A stretch of DNA of 14,293 bases, from positions 1-14,293 of the forward strand of contig SFJQ01000039.1 of NCBI GenBank assembly GCA_004555855.1, in the 5' to 3' direction. The notes beneath the pieces were generated by a model. That model was not told the origin of the DNA. It ran no database searches and saw nothing but the letters and a program-made list of their open reading frames with translations. Both the position numbers and the translations under genes were made by a program. This DNA is from [Eubacterium] saphenum. GTDB taxonomy: Bacteria; Bacillota; Clostridia; Oscillospirales; Ruminococcaceae. Below are positions 14,272 through 14,293 of the stretch, one piece after another (position 1 is the stretch's first letter; each line of letters starts with the position of its first letter).

Positions 14272-14293
14272 CGTTGGAATTTCTTTGTGGTTG

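Noticed and set aside
1..14293. CRISPR array, tRNA, rRNA, insertion sequence or prophage genes
   Set aside because: I saw no regularly spaced repeats of CRISPR size, no cloverleaf, no transposase or integrase motifs and no attachment-site duplications.

Overview
The window reads as ordinary chromosome of an endospore-forming, low-to-moderate GC Clostridia-type Firmicute, most likely a gut Oscillospiraceae/Ruminococcaceae relative. This rests on three things: dipicolinate synthase genes (spore core), a choloylglycine/bile salt hydrolase (bile-exposed habitat), and Gram-positive style signals (AGGAGG ribosome sites, TTGACA/TATAAT promoters, some TTG and GTG starts). The taxonomic call is inference. 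I see no mobile element, CRISPR array, rRNA or tRNA.

Layout. 1-235: 3' end of an HPr phosphocarrier gene, with a terminator. 330-2275: a monocistronic, membrane-anchored LysM/G5/M23 cell-wall peptidase. Its promoter is overlaid by four 11-bp-spaced GTTACA-type half-sites that look like WalR boxes. 2292-6772, all minus strand: a MATE transporter, then a seven-helix EAL-domain cyclic-di-GMP phosphodiesterase with its own consensus promoter, then a bile salt hydrolase-type gene directly after the EAL gene's terminator. 6773-8236, plus strand: a two-gene unit of a YitT-type membrane protein and a dUTPase, driven by a consensus promoter whose -10 is palindromic and may also serve the divergent MATE gene. 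8233-11196, minus strand: a very large sensor of the Reg_prop/Y_Y_Y type (14 propeller repeats outside the cell) fused through one membrane helix to an intact HD-GYP domain. Its stop codon interlocks with that of the dUTPase gene. 11293-12836, minus strand: dpaA-dpaB (dipicolinate synthase) with a candidate sigma-K promoter and a terminator. 12847-14016, plus strand: ppa (family I inorganic pyrophosphatase) and maf (nucleotide pyrophosphatase) as a tight operon. 14017-14293: non-coding, with short GCGAAGCG repeats, hairpins and a strong bidirectional terminator.

Themes. Two unrelated types of cyclic-di-GMP phosphodiesterase (EAL and HD-GYP) lie within about 8 kb. Both are catalytically intact, and both are driven by perfect TTGACA-17-TATAAT promoters in which the -10 sits inside a TGTTA...TAACA inverted repeat. 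The HD-GYP protein couples a sensor half best known from Bacteroides hybrid two-component systems to second-messenger output. The dut, ppa and maf products are nucleotide or pyrophosphate housekeeping enzymes. The cell-wall and spore genes each carry a regulatory signal that fits their role (WalR-like and sigma-K-like). I found no convincing wholly new multi-gene system. The most unusual items are the propeller-HD-GYP sensor, the shared promoter architecture and the WalR-like array.
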